The notes under the pieces are model-generated. The model had not been told where the DNA came from. It worked only from the letters and a program-made list of their open reading frames with translations, and did not search any database. 62,000 nucleotides of DNA from Branchiostoma floridae (lineage: Eukaryota; Chordata; Leptocardii; Amphioxiformes; Branchiostomatidae): NCBI RefSeq assembly GCF_000003815.2, contig NC_049980.1, positions 10,181,449-10,243,448 of the forward strand, given 5' to 3'. Below are positions 1 through 14,300 of this stretch, piece by piece; positions within the stretch are counted from its first letter, which is position 1, and every line of letters starts with the position of its first letter. The translations under genes were made by a program, and so were the position numbers.

Positions 1-20
1 ATAAAAACAATTGTACTCAC

Positions 21-74
21 TCGGTGTTACCACAAGCATCCTGACCGTCATACTCATCTATACCCTGCTCCTCT
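21..74 (-). CDS. ILPR: ILPR exon 9: fibronectin III-1, continued
   Basis: A short 54-bp exon with acceptor ATTTTCAG and donor GTGAGT; phase 2 in, 2 out. It encodes EEQGIDEYDGQDACGNTE, matching the insulin-receptor FDGQDACG motif. The gene continues to the left of the window. Confidence 0.88.
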
Positions 75-3000
75 CTGAAAATGTAAAGACAAATAAGAAA
101 ATTTCTGAGACAAAGCAAGGAGCAAACACTGCAATGACCAAAGTCAGTGAGCCAACTCTGTAAATGCACAATGTATTATCACTAAGGAACGGATGAAAGT
201 CTTACGTCTCTCTGTAAGACACCGTGTAGCTGAGTAAATCTCGAGGGTCAGGTGGTGTGAACTCGCTCCACCTCAGAATGATCATGTCCTTTCTGGTGTT
301 GATTTCCTCGATCTCAAGTCTGCTGAAGGAGCCTGTAGGTGTTCATGTCAGTAAGACATCAGAATCATTCTTGAGGAGAACATTTACAATTACAGTCATT
401 GTTGAAATTAAAGTCAGAAATGACACATTACTCATCCAGCCTGATTGACTAACTGGGTTGTAACTACACTGATTAAACCCCTGCCACGCATTCAGGACCT
501 TTATACAACTTGTCCACTTCCCAACCAAGGTCATTGCTGGGTAGGGAGTAGCCTAGAATTCATCCTGTTCTAGATCCAGTTTGGTCCAGTTTTCAGAGTT
601 TGATTTGTAGTCTGCCAGCACACACCACTTTTAAAGAGTAGTAGGCAACCCTGCCGATTAACCTCCAATCACAGATGACCCTATTCCCAAATAACACCCG
701 AACCATGGTCTGGAGAGGGTCGAGAAGTCATGATCAGCTACATGTGACTGGGCTTTAGTATAGGCTGCCAAGAAATTTTCTAATCATAAAAATGTCACTG
801 CATGATACACTTACATTGTGCCTGGTCCCCATTGGTCAATGTGGAGATGTCAGTGTCGGTTATAGTATCTGGGGGAAGTCCCACTTTCTCCACCATTGTG
901 AGGATGACATGCCGGCACAGTTTTGGGTTGAAGTGGAAGAACAGCTTCCCTTCATCGATCGTCAAGTCTGTCCGATCCCACTCAAACAACTTCTCCAGGT
1001 TCCGATTATCCAACACGTAGAAAGCATAACTATAGATGACAAGGCAAAACACACAAAAATCAGAGATGTTGTCAGTCATCTTATGTAGGGTTGATCCTTC
1101 AAAACACTATAGAGTTAGGAATAATTTTCTTATTGCCTTCAACTCTTATGTAAGAAAAAACTGTTATGCTAAACTTTAGAAATGAGAGTTAAAAATGTTT
1201 CATAGATGTCTATCTTTCAGCCTTCTCCTGGTATTGGCTTGCTGGAAACTAGTAGTTAAAATCTGTTTTCTTAGAGATGTTCACTTTCCTTCAATGAATT
1301 TGGAACTCCATCAGGGCAGCTTTCTGAATCATAAACCGCACATCTGTATCTGACGAGCATCTCAGCAGGTACCTGAAACTTTGCACTTCACAGTTTATGT
1401 CATCACTACCAGACGGAACCACCCTGGGATGTTTTTAAAGCCTGCTGTTTTTCAGATGCATCAGAGACTCTTCGCTAATATTCCACAGGATCATCGTAAA
1501 TACATGTACCGGTACACTGCCTTCCTGCCAACTTTTTTCTTTCTTACATAAACACATCAAAAGACTAACCTTTATAGTTTTAACTGCCTGTCCAAGAAGG
1601 TTACTGTTCAACAATGGGTAAGTATGTGATCAGAACTTCGAATTATCAGTTTTGGTACAAATTGGTGCGGTTATGGGTTCTACTTACCCATTCTCCTTCT
1701 GTATCCCTCGGATTCTCTTCAGACTGCGTAGGAAGTCCAGCGTTACCAGAGCGTACGAGCGCACGATGGCAACGTAGTGTCCGACCTCCTCAATCAGACC
1801 CAGGTTTTCCTCCAGCTCAGTGATGATGTTGTCTACAGAAACATTCCAGGAACACTATTGTCAGCATATCACACTAGACTTTCCACTAACATGAATGACC
1901 ATTGCCCATTTCACTGAAAGGCTTAGAATATGATACAGCAAAGTTCATCATTCAGTAGTACTAAATCAAGGTGAGTGATAAAGCAAAGGAGCAAAAAACA
2001 GGTGAGGGGTCCTTATAAATGCAAAATTCAACACCCATGTAGGCACCCACAAGCTCCTCTACAGTCCACAAAGCAGAGGAAGGGATGTTATTTCCGATAG
2101 AGGACTTCGGCTTGTTCTGACAACAGAACATGATCTGGAAAGCTGGTCTTGTTTATTTGTTTGGGATAAACAGCAGACACTGGCAGCAGTGTGTCCTTCA
2201 AGATCCAGCTACAAGGTTAAGAGGAAACAGAGAACTCCCACAAAATTCCCAACAAAAACAAGCCCTACATTCCTAGCCAAGGTCTTCTCAATCCTTCGGG
2301 CCAAAGTCTGTACCAAATTTAACCGCTTTCCTTGGGAAAGATTTCTTGGAATTCTGGCTTGAGGGAAAAGTCTTTCCAAGCATATTCTTCTCTTTTGTGG
2401 AGGAAAAGCATTGCCTGCAAACAGCATTTGCATGCATTTTCTCTTGTGTCATGTCAATTGATTATTTAGACCCCCTCTCTCGACTTTGCAGCCAAATTTG
2501 ACTACTTCATCTTTGTTGTCTACACATCCAGTCTATAGTGCAAATTCTGCAAAACAACAACACTTCACTGGCATTGAGAGTACTGCATTCCTTATGTCCA
2601 GGACATGTTCTTGTCAAAAATAGCACAACCTTGGATGAACCTTTACCTTGTTTGCAAACACAGAGCCAACTAAATACTTAGCTCCAGGAAAACATCAAGT
2701 TTTGCAGAGGACAGGTGGTAAATATCTTAAAAAGATAAAACAATTCACAAACTATTTCATCTTTGTAAGATTTCTGTTGTTCTTAACATTGAGATTTTAA
2801 AGTTGAATACAGAAATGACAGAATTCTCTACTCTCCTATCATTCAACACCAGCAGAATACTTCCAAGATCTGGAATGTTGCTTGGAGAACTTGTGGACAC
2901 TTGGTAGTCCTTGTTTGTAAAACACTTACACCTTGCTTGGTTTATGTCCTTGACTTGGGCAAGGTCAGTCTGAAACTTGGGTTTCTGCCTTCTTGACACT

Positions 3001-6000
3001 TACCAAAACAGGAAGTCTAAAGCTGAGGCAGATTATAACCTGCGGGTGTCTGTACAAATAGGGGAACAAGTTCAACAACAGGGACAGGGGTTTGCAGTGA
3101 GAGCTCAAACGATAAAGTTCTCACTTTTTTGCCTATATGTTGTCTCTGATTATAGAATCATCACTCAATTATGACTATGGCTCCTTTTGTTTGTGCTGCC
3201 TATTTAGGCCAACATATCTGAGTTTCTTCTGCCATTTTAAAAACGATCGGCAGTTGCTTGCTTCCTGTAAACTGATGACATTTTCAGCATAGTAGCATAA
3301 TGTTAACAAAACTGAATAACTGGAGGTGAAACAAAGTACCAACTAATAATGTTAGCCTTTGCTCCCCTTAAGATTCACTTGGCCACGACCTTGGCAAGGA
3401 CGACCTTGATGGAAAGCTCCATGTTGAAAAACAGGAAATAGCTGGAACTTATAAGGGCTTCCTCAGGCCTTAGGGTGTCTGCAACTTCTCCCTGTGGTGA
3501 CATTTTTCTAAAATAGCTGAGGGATTTACCACCCAACAATACATGACAGCCTCTCCATCCCTTCAAATGATCTGGCAGCATCACAATCATCATTTCGGCA
3601 AACATTTCAACCCCCTGACGCAAATTCCTGCCCTCGTTTGAAGTCAAAAGAATCAAATTTGAAGGAATAACAACTAACCTACCAGCATGGTTAATCCATA
3701 ATAGCATTACAGCAACAACAATTTATTTCCAGGTTTTCTCTAGGTTTGGACAATGTGATGTTTTCTGTGACAGACATGAGCAAAGCTGAGTTGTACATTG
3801 GCAGGACAAAGCATGAAGAGCTAGCCTGTAATACAGACTAAACATGCCGAGGGTGTCACCCATGTGGCGTTACATGGAAATATCCTGTTGGTCAGCTTCA
3901 CACCTGCATCTGGGACGTACAGTCTTTCTCAAGGTGAAATCTAATGTACAGCAATAGACTTAAAATTCTTCAGCAATTCCACCAACATCTTGCTGGAGCT
4001 TGACTTGCTTTGTAAACATCCTTGATCTGTGGTGAGTTAGGGACTAAAATCTTTTCCAGGCAACATATTCTTAAGGCTAGGCTGACTTTATCATCACCAG
4101 ATGCATTAGTTAATGTGCAACTGAACTGCATTTAGAACGAATTCTATTTTTTGTTGTTAAAACAATCCTTCACAATTGCTTCCTGTCTTCTGCATCTTAT
4201 TTTTGTTGTCTTGCTAACATTGCAAACAATTTATGTCACACGGTGGCATTGTGAGGATTGAGGGAAGGGCATAATGCTAGGCCATTTGAACCATAACATG
4301 AGTGATGTTAATGTACATCAGTTACATAACATCTTCCTTGATATGCGGGACAGTGGGACTAACAGCCCAAAATTGGTGACATGGTTACAGCATAACAACT
4401 GATCACAGCAGCTAAAAGCATCTTCACTGTAGAATTCAATACAGGTATAGTATAAAAATGTATATCACACGTGCCCATTCCTAAATGTGACATTCATATT
4501 CATCTTCTTTTGAAGTTTGAGGTCCCCTAAGAAATCTATGAAAGGCTTTAAACCTTGGAGATGAACTATTCTCCATGGCGTTGCTGAGCATCTTGATACA
4601 GGGTAAAGGTTTGAAAGTCCCATCCATGTCTGGTGGAAATCCTTCAGTAGGAAAACTACATGTTTTGACTGTTTTGAATGTTTGACTGTTTTGAATGTTT
4701 ATGACTGGCAAATGGTACTCCCTGTATTCACCATTTCTTCCATACTTGGCTAGTACATACTACAGGGAGTACCATTTGCCAGTCATAAACATTGTAGATT
4801 TTACTTTGCTGACCTGTTGTAGTTTAAAACTTTCAATTTCTTCTAAGGGATTTTATTTCTCAAACAAGCAGTATAGGTACTGACCTCCTCCACGGATGCT
4901 TATCTTCAGTTCCTCCTCAATGATGGTACATCCACGGAACCTCTGAGCCGCTGCCAGGGAGTCCACCAGCCCACCTTTACATGCTGTAACAACCACAATA
5001 CAGTAAACCACTGTGTGATACCACACCAGCCCACCTTTACATGCTGTAACAACCACAATACAGTAAACCACTGGATGATACCACCTGTACTGGGCTATGA
5101 TCACTTGACTTCTTGTGACATCAATGAAACTGATGATTTTCTTACTCAATGTACATTTTATACTTCCACAAATTGCAGCATACATAGATTAGTATGAAAA
5201 GTTTCTTCTGGTACCAGCCAGAAACTGATACTGACAGTCAGGTAGTAGTCTGTATACATATGTACATGTCGGATACTTACATTTGGGACATTGTCCCTCA
5301 CACTCCGTACACAATCGTGGGTTGTTAACGTCCGTGGTGTACCCACTGGGGCATTCTGGGATACACTTCCGATGGTGCAACTTCCACACCGCATTGGTGG
5401 TGTTTGGACACTCGTCCTCCGTGATACACCGTCGGTCTTTATACTACATTGAGATAAAGTGAATTAAGAATTTGTCTTCACTTCAATAACTTAACACTTC
5501 ACTCAACTCAAAGCAAAATTCTGGTACTCTATAATTTTACAAACAAAATACATTTACAGTAAAAGCAGTTTTTTTTCCAGCATTACAGTGTGTTTTTTAA
5601 TATCTATCGTACCTGATATGTATCTGGTGGACATTGTATGAGACATTCCCCATTATGGACGAAGTACTTGCAGGCCACACAGTCTCTTTCAGTCGGACCA
5701 TCGCACCCACCAATACAGTTTTCATGACAACAGCCGGAGGATCCATCCAGACAATTCCCAAGGCAGCTTTCTGGACAAACTGGAGAAAAGAAAGAAGAAA
5801 AAAATCATTATTGTTGATGTTCAACAGTTTTGTGGTGCTTTAGATTAAAGAAAAAGATGTGATAATACTGGAAATGTCGCACTGAAATATACATTGAGAA
5901 AAAACACTCTGAACTATCAATTCTGTTATGCTCCATACACTTGATTTGGGGCATCAGAAATTGCATCTTTGGGAAGACACTCATGCATACACCCTACCGT

Positions 6001-9000
6001 CAGTACCCCGGTCCGACTTGTTTTCAGTCGGCATGTTTTTGTGCTACCGCTCTTCCACCTAATTAGTACGGAAGTATTTAGACTACCAGATTAGTCTTTA
6101 CGGTGAGAAAATTACCCTTCCCTCCCTCAGACTGGAGACCTTTTATCTCATTAGGCCTTTGTTATTGGCGCACACAATTTCTATTTGTTTCCCCGTAACA
6201 TCATTATGAATTCCCCTTGCTACATTGTACATGCCGCTTAATGGGTTAGATGTATGTGCACATCTTTTGTTCAGTATCCCTTTGCATTTGACATCAGAAT
6301 CAAGTCTTGTACGAGTTCTGGCAGTAAAAAGGAAGCGTCAGCACATCTTGGCCTATGTGTAAGACATCTTGCTGTTCTACTTGCTCTCTGTTTACAGCAT
6401 CTCTTCCAAGAGTCTTTGTCATCAGTCATGGCCAGCTGCCAAGCTTTACTATACAAAAACTGCCTCCTGCTTATCCATGCTTGAGCATAACAAGGCTTTA
6501 CAAAACTTTGGACCCTCTCCTAGTTCCCATGACGTCAAACCCAGCTCCTTGCTGGGAAAGGATCCTTAACAAGCTGGAAAAATCAATGCTTTTGTGGCGA
6601 GGAAAGAAAAACAACCCTGACTGTGACTTGTGGCGGCTCTACAGTATTGGAGGTTTCCTTATGACTGTAACTCAAGTGCATTTTCAACAATCCTGTAAAT
6701 CACAAATCTTCAGACCACAGAGGGCACATCACTAATCATAGCTGTAAGAAGAGTAATTTTCTAGACATATCTTCTGAAGGTTATGACAAATATTCAAAGA
6801 CTATTATTGTCCTTGTGCCTGACATGATATATGCATAATTATTCATTATGCCAACAGCTTTTAATAGTTTTCATCTTGAGCTTGGTATAGCCTTGCCTAG
6901 ATAATGCTCATGGACTGTAAGGTAATGGTTCCTAAAGCAACTGGACAAAAATTGAAATCGGTCAGGCAGTTCCTGTCTTTCGTCCAGCCAAGGACAGTTT
7001 CAAATTTTTGCCAGCTGGTTGAGTAACGTTTACCCTGGGTTCTGATTACCTGGATGTATAACCTTCACCTTCATCCAGGTATTCATGGATTGTTTTCTAA
7101 ACTTGACATTTGTGATAGACAAACTGACAGTACAAAGGGATTCTCTGATCACTTTAGGATGTAAGGTCAATGTTTTGACAACAAGCCAAAGAACCTGGTT
7201 TGGTTTTTCAACAACAACAATACAGAATAGGAATAATATCCAATGACGCACACGTGGGCCCATTTCCCTCATCCCCCTGCATGTCTCTCATCATGCAACA
7301 GGAAAAACAGCTTACAATATCACTTCTGAGAACACCCTTGCATGAGCACCCCCTGTCTTGCGCATGAAAACTGCAGGATGCTTTTGATCAGTTGTCTGAC
7401 AGAGCTGCAACAGTATCAACCTGACACATTGAAGTCAGATCCTGGTAAGAAGTCTTGCACTGACCCTTCCATCCACCTTGGCTCAAAGTCATGATGGGAG
7501 AGACATTCCCCACCAAATATTTGCCTCTCCTCTGCCCCATTACGACCTTCTGCATCACATTTCAAAGGATATCCCTGGCAGGGCCTAATTCCTGTCTGGG
7601 ACGGAGGTTCTCAAGGAATAGTTACGACTAGGAGGTAAGACTAGTCTGAAGTCGTACCGATGAAAGTTGATAATAGCCTTGATCATGATGAAGATGAAGC
7701 TGAATGCACCACAAATGTTTTTAAATTTTCAGGCAATTCTCCTTACTGTTTTATGTGAAATACAATTAAAATGTTTATCTTCTTCCAACAAGTTTATTTG
7801 AAGAAGAAAAATGCTTGTGTCTATCTCTCGAAAACAATGACTCCAGAACGAAGGTATGTGGAATACTGGCAAACAATGCCAATCAAAGTGATGGGTATTG
7901 TTAGAATCCATGACAGTATCACGCACTGCAGGGCCTAAACAAGGGAGAGACATCCTTCTTCCCTGGCCTGTGGCATGTTAGGAATGTGGTCGCTCTCCTT
8001 GAGCAAAAACAAGCTGCTGACCTGAAAGGAGCACACTGCATTGTGACACCTCTGCCATTTTGTAAGCATCACAACATTGTATTTTCCTGCTGATTACCAT
8101 GTTCAACTGTACGGTTGTTTATACAGCATTCAAGAGAAGGACCATAAGTGCCAAACAGTCTGTATTTTTCGCTGTCTTTAGAATATGGAAAATTTTACAC
8201 CAGACAAGGATAGAAACCATAAAAATTATATCAAAGGTGTCAACGCAATTCTTACAACTGTCTTGTTTGGTCTATCCCAAATACCTTACACCACTGAGCG
8301 CACAACGACCTCCCACATGTCGGAATAAATGGGTGGGAGCACCTTTCACACACCTGCCTCGACAACAACAACTTTATGGGATATTTCATGGATGACTGGC
8401 ACAAGGTGGGGCACCTCAACCTTTCAGTAACGACATAACAACTTCAGACAATTGAACAGGACTCTGTGCCTTGCGGCATATGACTTCCAGTGCATTGACC
8501 CTCCTGTAGACAACAACCTTGCATAACCTACCTGTATAGAAGGGAGGAGGTTTATCAAGGTCAGAGAACCAGTAAAAACTAACAAGTTACATGGTGATAA
8601 AATGTGCCCTTCTTCATAATTAGACTTAAGAATCTCAAATTTCCTACACATTTCTTTCAGGCAATTAAACTGCCCAGTGTACAGTACCCAAGTGCATCCA
8701 ATTGCGTAACTTTTTTTTGGCATAAACTGAATGAAATAATCAGTATGATTGACTATGAATTCAATTATCTATCCAAGCATTAGATTAATTCATCTTATCC
8801 TTGAGACCAAGTAATATTCTAAATAGTTCCCAAACTGCTCTATTTCTGTTACTAGTTCTACAATTGGTGTACTTATTTATAAATGTCCTTTCTCTGTTGC
8901 TACTAAGTGGTCGCATCCAAAAAAATTAGGCCAGGAATTTTGACCTATATGAAGGAAGGTTCAGAGAGAGTTCATGTTAAACTGGCTAACTACGAGCCAA

Positions 9001-11322
9001 ATCAATTTGTACACTGTGAACACAACAAACAAGACATTGATGTGGATGAAATCACCACATACTTCTGATACCTCGGCCAAATTGATAGTAATTCTCACTA
9101 GGTCAGACCTATAAATATCCCCATATCAACATCCTATCAGACCTAGGTGTATCCCATATCTCTGGCCCAGTAATATCACCTCTTGTGCGAGTAGTGGCTT
9201 AGAGCTTCTCAATATAGGGTTGAGCCTCTCAATCCATACATATTCTATAACTCGATATGATCTGCATGCCAATGAATCCACAGCAACTTGGCTGTACGCA
9301 ACAGACCCAAGTGAAACGCTTCCACATTTGGATAGAAATATCAAGTCCCTACATCACGACATTAAAATTCTTCGGGCGAAAAAATGAGAGATAGTCTTTT
9401 TCCATTTTTCATGTAATTCCTAGAAATTTGATGCAAAAACCATTCCATTGGAAATTGACAAATTTGAATATACAAATGTACTAAAAATCATTTAAACCTT
9501 AAAAACCTTTGAAACTTTTGTGTGTGAAACTAAACCCTTTCTCTTACCACTTCCTTTGTGTTATGTTGACATTCCCTATGAAATGAAACTGTATGCCAAT
9601 GTTTCTTTGATGACCCTTCTCAATGAGATATACCATGGCAAATTATTGGGCTAAATTAAGAACACTTGTAATTAGATTTTTCCTGCTTCATACATATTTT
9701 GTTTCAGCAAATTATACTAAAAATAGGCTATGTTTGTGATTACATGGGAACAAATCTGGAGCAATTCTTTTCTCATTTTATGTTGTAACGTTGAATTGAA
9801 GTTGTGCTGGACAAAATCAAACAAAATCATTCTTGAAGCAACAATCAAAATACTATAAGAAGAAAGGTTGTTAAGATTTGTAGAGTCCACTCTATGACAA
9901 CTGTTAAACCAGTAAGAACAGGTTCTGGGTCACCAAACCCACATGGCAACACCGGCTGCCTGCATCACACGTGGACTGCACCATGCTAGCCTAAAGCCAA
10001 CAAGAGTTCATCGACTACTTTTTCTTATCAGTTGCAGGACCCGTGTGGCCTTGGTGCTGCGCTTGCGTAATCAAACTAACCTCGCAACACCCCCGACAAC
10101 CTGTTATACTACAAACACCACAGCAGGATGTGGTACTATTTTTGTTGTACAGGTGCAGTTTGTAGTGAGTATAAGGAGGCAGACAAAGGTACCAGCTGTT
10201 AGAGTAAAAACTGACACAACATGTACCTTATTTTGCCAGTAACCTTGTAAACAGCCTAGGTACCTGTACTTTCACGTGACTCACAGTTGACAATCGACCA
10301 AGGGTCACCTCCTTTCATAGTACAACCTGAACAAACACCTGTCTGTGCTAGGTGTTACATAAACAATTGTACACTGGCTCAAAACAATGACATGGCTAGA
10401 TTAGTAGAAAGATACAAAAAGACTATACCTCTCACAGCCGTGCATTCTATTTCAAGTTCAACAGTTCTATTTTTACAATTTCAATCTGTACATCAAAATA
10501 ACCAGAACTTTGATTATAATATAACAGCTAGATATACTTGACCTACTCATCAACTACTTTTCTTTTCAAAATACAAGCTTTAATTTACATAGGTATATAT
10601 ACACTTTTTGTGGCATGTCCACAAGGGAGTTTTGAGCATAATATTGGCCCAAATCCATCTCGTGCATTGAATCAAAAGCATTACATTGTGTCCTGGAGTT
10701 TTGCTATTGTATGGCTCAAACTGATCTGGAACAATTAAGACTTGGCCAAAACTATGTGAGAAATGCCTGATAAATGGGACAGAAATTTTGTCTTTCCTCC
10801 CAGCTGAAATCCTCCCAGCCTTCCTAGAAATGGGTCTCCTACAAGCAGATCTCTGGAGTTAGTGTGTGGCATGCCAGAACACATACTTCATCCATAGTGA
10901 TCTGAGATGACCCTTGCCATCTAATTGCCCACTTGCTATGTTTTTTTCTGAATTGGTCATAAAAATTGTCTGTGGTCCTTGACAGATTCTATCCTGGGTA
11001 ACACAGATTGGGCAGCTCTAAGTCAAGAATCTAAGAAAAATAAGAAGCAGGTGAGGAAACAGACAGCTCCAATTCAGGAATCTGAGAAAACATGAACCAG
11101 GTGAGAAAGGTGAAGCAGACAAGGCTAAATATACTTCAATTAACCAATATCCATAGTATCCAAATCATCCAAGTACAGTATCATTGCTTCTTATAGTTAC
11201 ACCATCACACAAAGTATAAAAAAAATGTTTTCTACAGTATCAATTTCTCACTCATTAATGCAGTATTCAAATCAGAATAGGCTTCTTAGTATATAGTATA
11301 TATTTGGATCATATATATTATG

Positions 11323-11353
<31 letters not shown>

Positions 11354-14300
11354 ATTTGTTTGTGTTTGTGTAAAATACAGGTGTGACAAATTGAGTGGAC
11401 AAGACAGAAGGATCATGGATGATCTCATGAAAATGGTGTCCTACTTGCTTTCAATAAAAGTTACGGTCAAAGATAAACATCTCTTCACTTGGTCTAGGTA
11501 CAATATGCCAAAAGGTAAGCCTATTTTTAGATGAGACACATCTGGATCAAATATGAAGGTAGTATAAGGACACCTGAAAAGGAATATGCCAAAAATACAA
11601 AATCTAAAAAAAGGATTTTGATTTGGTTTAAATACTGTTAGCACTATCCACTCAAAACAAATACTTGACTGCGGATGGCAGCCCCTCTCTCAAGCACCCA
11701 GCTGCTAAAATTAACCACCCTGCTTATGGTTACCCATAACACGGGGACCTTTTCATACACCAAAATACTGCTATTAATAGTTCTTATCGACATGCCACTT
11801 CCTTGGTGTTGCTTCCCCAAATATTTTCCTTCCTTGCGTTATGACTGGACACATCTGACTTGTGGAGTGGGTAATCAATGAATGCTATATGACCGCCTGC
11901 TAATTAAATTTTATAGAAGTAACTTTTCTCACAAAGAAAAAACAGCTTTTTGAAATAAGCTTCTGATTGACAGTATGAGAGTATGTCTTTTAGCATAAAA
12001 CTGAGGAGTAAGCTTTGTACTGGCTGCCCTTTATTTTCATCAACACTAATAAAAAAGACTTGCATATCTGATCTCTGAGATACAAGCAATCAGAGATGGC
12101 AGACTTCACCCTTAACACTAAGCTGAATTATGTATATAGGAAATATCACAATATAAATGCTCTTGCTTCTGCAACTGAAAAAATGACTACGAAAGTCATA
12201 ATATGTGTAATATCTATTTAATCACCCCAAAATATAGTTGATTTATAAAGGGACCTACGTAAATCTAAATAAAATAGATGTGCAACCTAGAAAAAAAGTA
12301 ATAATTTTGTGATCAACCAACATCATAAAATACTAAAATGTAAAAATGGATTTTCCTTCATATCTATGCCCTCTCCTCTACACAGTCTAGATGACACTGC
12401 CCTGTGTTGTATGTAAATGTATGTGTAGTGCTGACCTATAAAGGGAGTAGAGTAACAGTAGTTCAGGGACACCTGCTTCACTCTGTTAACCTCCTCAACC
12501 CTCGGATACCCCCTAGTATTCCCTTGCAGTGTCTACAGTACACTGGGACCTTTCCTCCCGACCTAGTGCCCCACTCTTAAATACTGCAGTGGAAACCCAT
12601 ACTGAACAAACAGTCCTCATCTAGAAACATTTACAAGTCAAATTTAGAAAAAAGCTGATCTGCTCTCAAATGCTTTCAATTTAGATGATATTGCAAATCA
12701 TTCAGGGGAAATCTTTAACAAGATGACTTATCAGATAAAGATAACAAAACAACTTCTGAGAATACCCCATAGCTATTTTTAGTTTGCAATTTGTTTCTTG
12801 CTTTGCTGGTTTGAAGTTGTTTGAGCCACTCCCGGTGTTTGTGACACAAACCTGGTGACATATGGCACACATCAGCCTGCAGCTGGGTTATTGATGATCA
12901 ATACTCAATGACTACAGATGTTACCTATTTTTCATTCATCTCTAAGTACTGCATGCTAGTCTTCTTGTAACCAAACTGAAGACCCATCAGTACAAGTAAC
13001 ACGATTCCTCTTATGCAAAGTGTTCCACTTGCACTGCAATGGCTCCAGCATCCATGTAGGCACCATCAGCAGAGCCCTGGATTTCCATCAAAACAAAAAC
13101 ATGGTCATCAATCAGGCTTCCCAGCATGCACTGCTGTCTGCCCTAATCACAAAGAATGGCCTCTCCTGTGGCTGGTTGGTGGCTCCCTCTCTGATGTCCC
13201 CAAACAGTAATAACCTCGTCAACAACACCTCACTAGCACAGGTGGTCTCTCTGCACAACAGTATCCTAGGTGAACTGTTCTCACTATCTCTTATTAACAA
13301 ATTCCTACAGCAATTTAGTCCAGGCCCCTTTGGGACAAGCCTGGATGACAGCCAACACATCTCCAATCAGGCTCTTACATAACTCATAAATGAGGCACCA
13401 TAAAACCCAATCCAATTGCGACATCATTTTGGTATATTTTTTCCTCCACTCCTTCATCATAGGTATGCACCTAAAAAGAATATTCCTACAATGTTATACT
13501 AATATACAGAATACGAGCCCCCCCCCCCATGAACTGTAATGATTGTTCATCAACTTAATGAAGAGGAATGGGAGGCAGAAATGAAAAAAAAAAATCTAGT
13601 AAGTCCAGGAATTATTAAAAATGCTTAAACCCCTGAAATATTATTTGGCACATAATCCAGAGCAAATTTCAGAACCATACGGTCTTCATGTACATTGGGT
13701 ACATTTATCACATTTATGGTTATCATTGGCACAGGTGAACACAAACACACACACCCTCAAATCAAAAGAAAATATTGGTGGCAACGCTGCATAGAAACCA
13801 TACAGCAATGCGTGCCAACAACAATAGGCAGAGGGTTCCGACAACTACCACATAGTATTGAGCCAGGATTGCTTTTTTTTATGTTCACAGTGACCTAAAT
13901 CCACATATTGCCTAGATTTCTGAAGCAAAACAAACCATAAGAGGCCCATGGGAGCAGGTCTTAATTTCACCAAGGAGGCCAGTTGTGCATTGGCACTTAA
14001 TCAATCCTCCATAATGGTATCCACCAACAAACCAACCTGTCTGCCCTATTAGTAACACTTCAGGAGGAGCATGCAAATAAGTGGCCAGTGCTAAGTACAG
14101 TGCCATCTGCCTACTGATTTACTCTTGCAACTCAATATACACCTCTTCATATTCCTCACGTGTAAGCACGTCAACCGATGATGATGATGCATATTCAATA
14201 CTGGCGGATTTTGCTCTTTTTTGGTCTGTTGCCACCAGAAGAAAATTATCTAGGTAGAATGCTTTGTTTACTACACGTGGGATCTTTTGACTCTGTGATC

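Larger units (their letters stand above)
333..4884 (-). other. ILPR introns 5, 6 and 7 (between exons 5 and 8)
   Basis: These introns occupy 333-814, 1030-1687 and 1833-4884, split by exons 7 and 6. I see no further coding homology. The longest intron holds the foldback at 4694-4793 and, beside it, a short direct repeat of TTTGACTGTTTTGAATG around 4668-4700. The rest is AT-rich unique-looking sequence; scattered small open frames have no recognisable motif. Confidence 0.7.

Noticed and set aside
4694-4793. Known-miRNA identity for the hairpin (miR-183/96/182-like because of the TGGCAAATGG words)
   Set aside because: The seed and mature sequence do not match those families, and perfect arms are atypical of conserved miRNA precursors.
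13020-13382. 120-codon plus-strand frame in ILPR intron 2
   Set aside because: No family motif, no splice context, and a different frame is open over the same bases.
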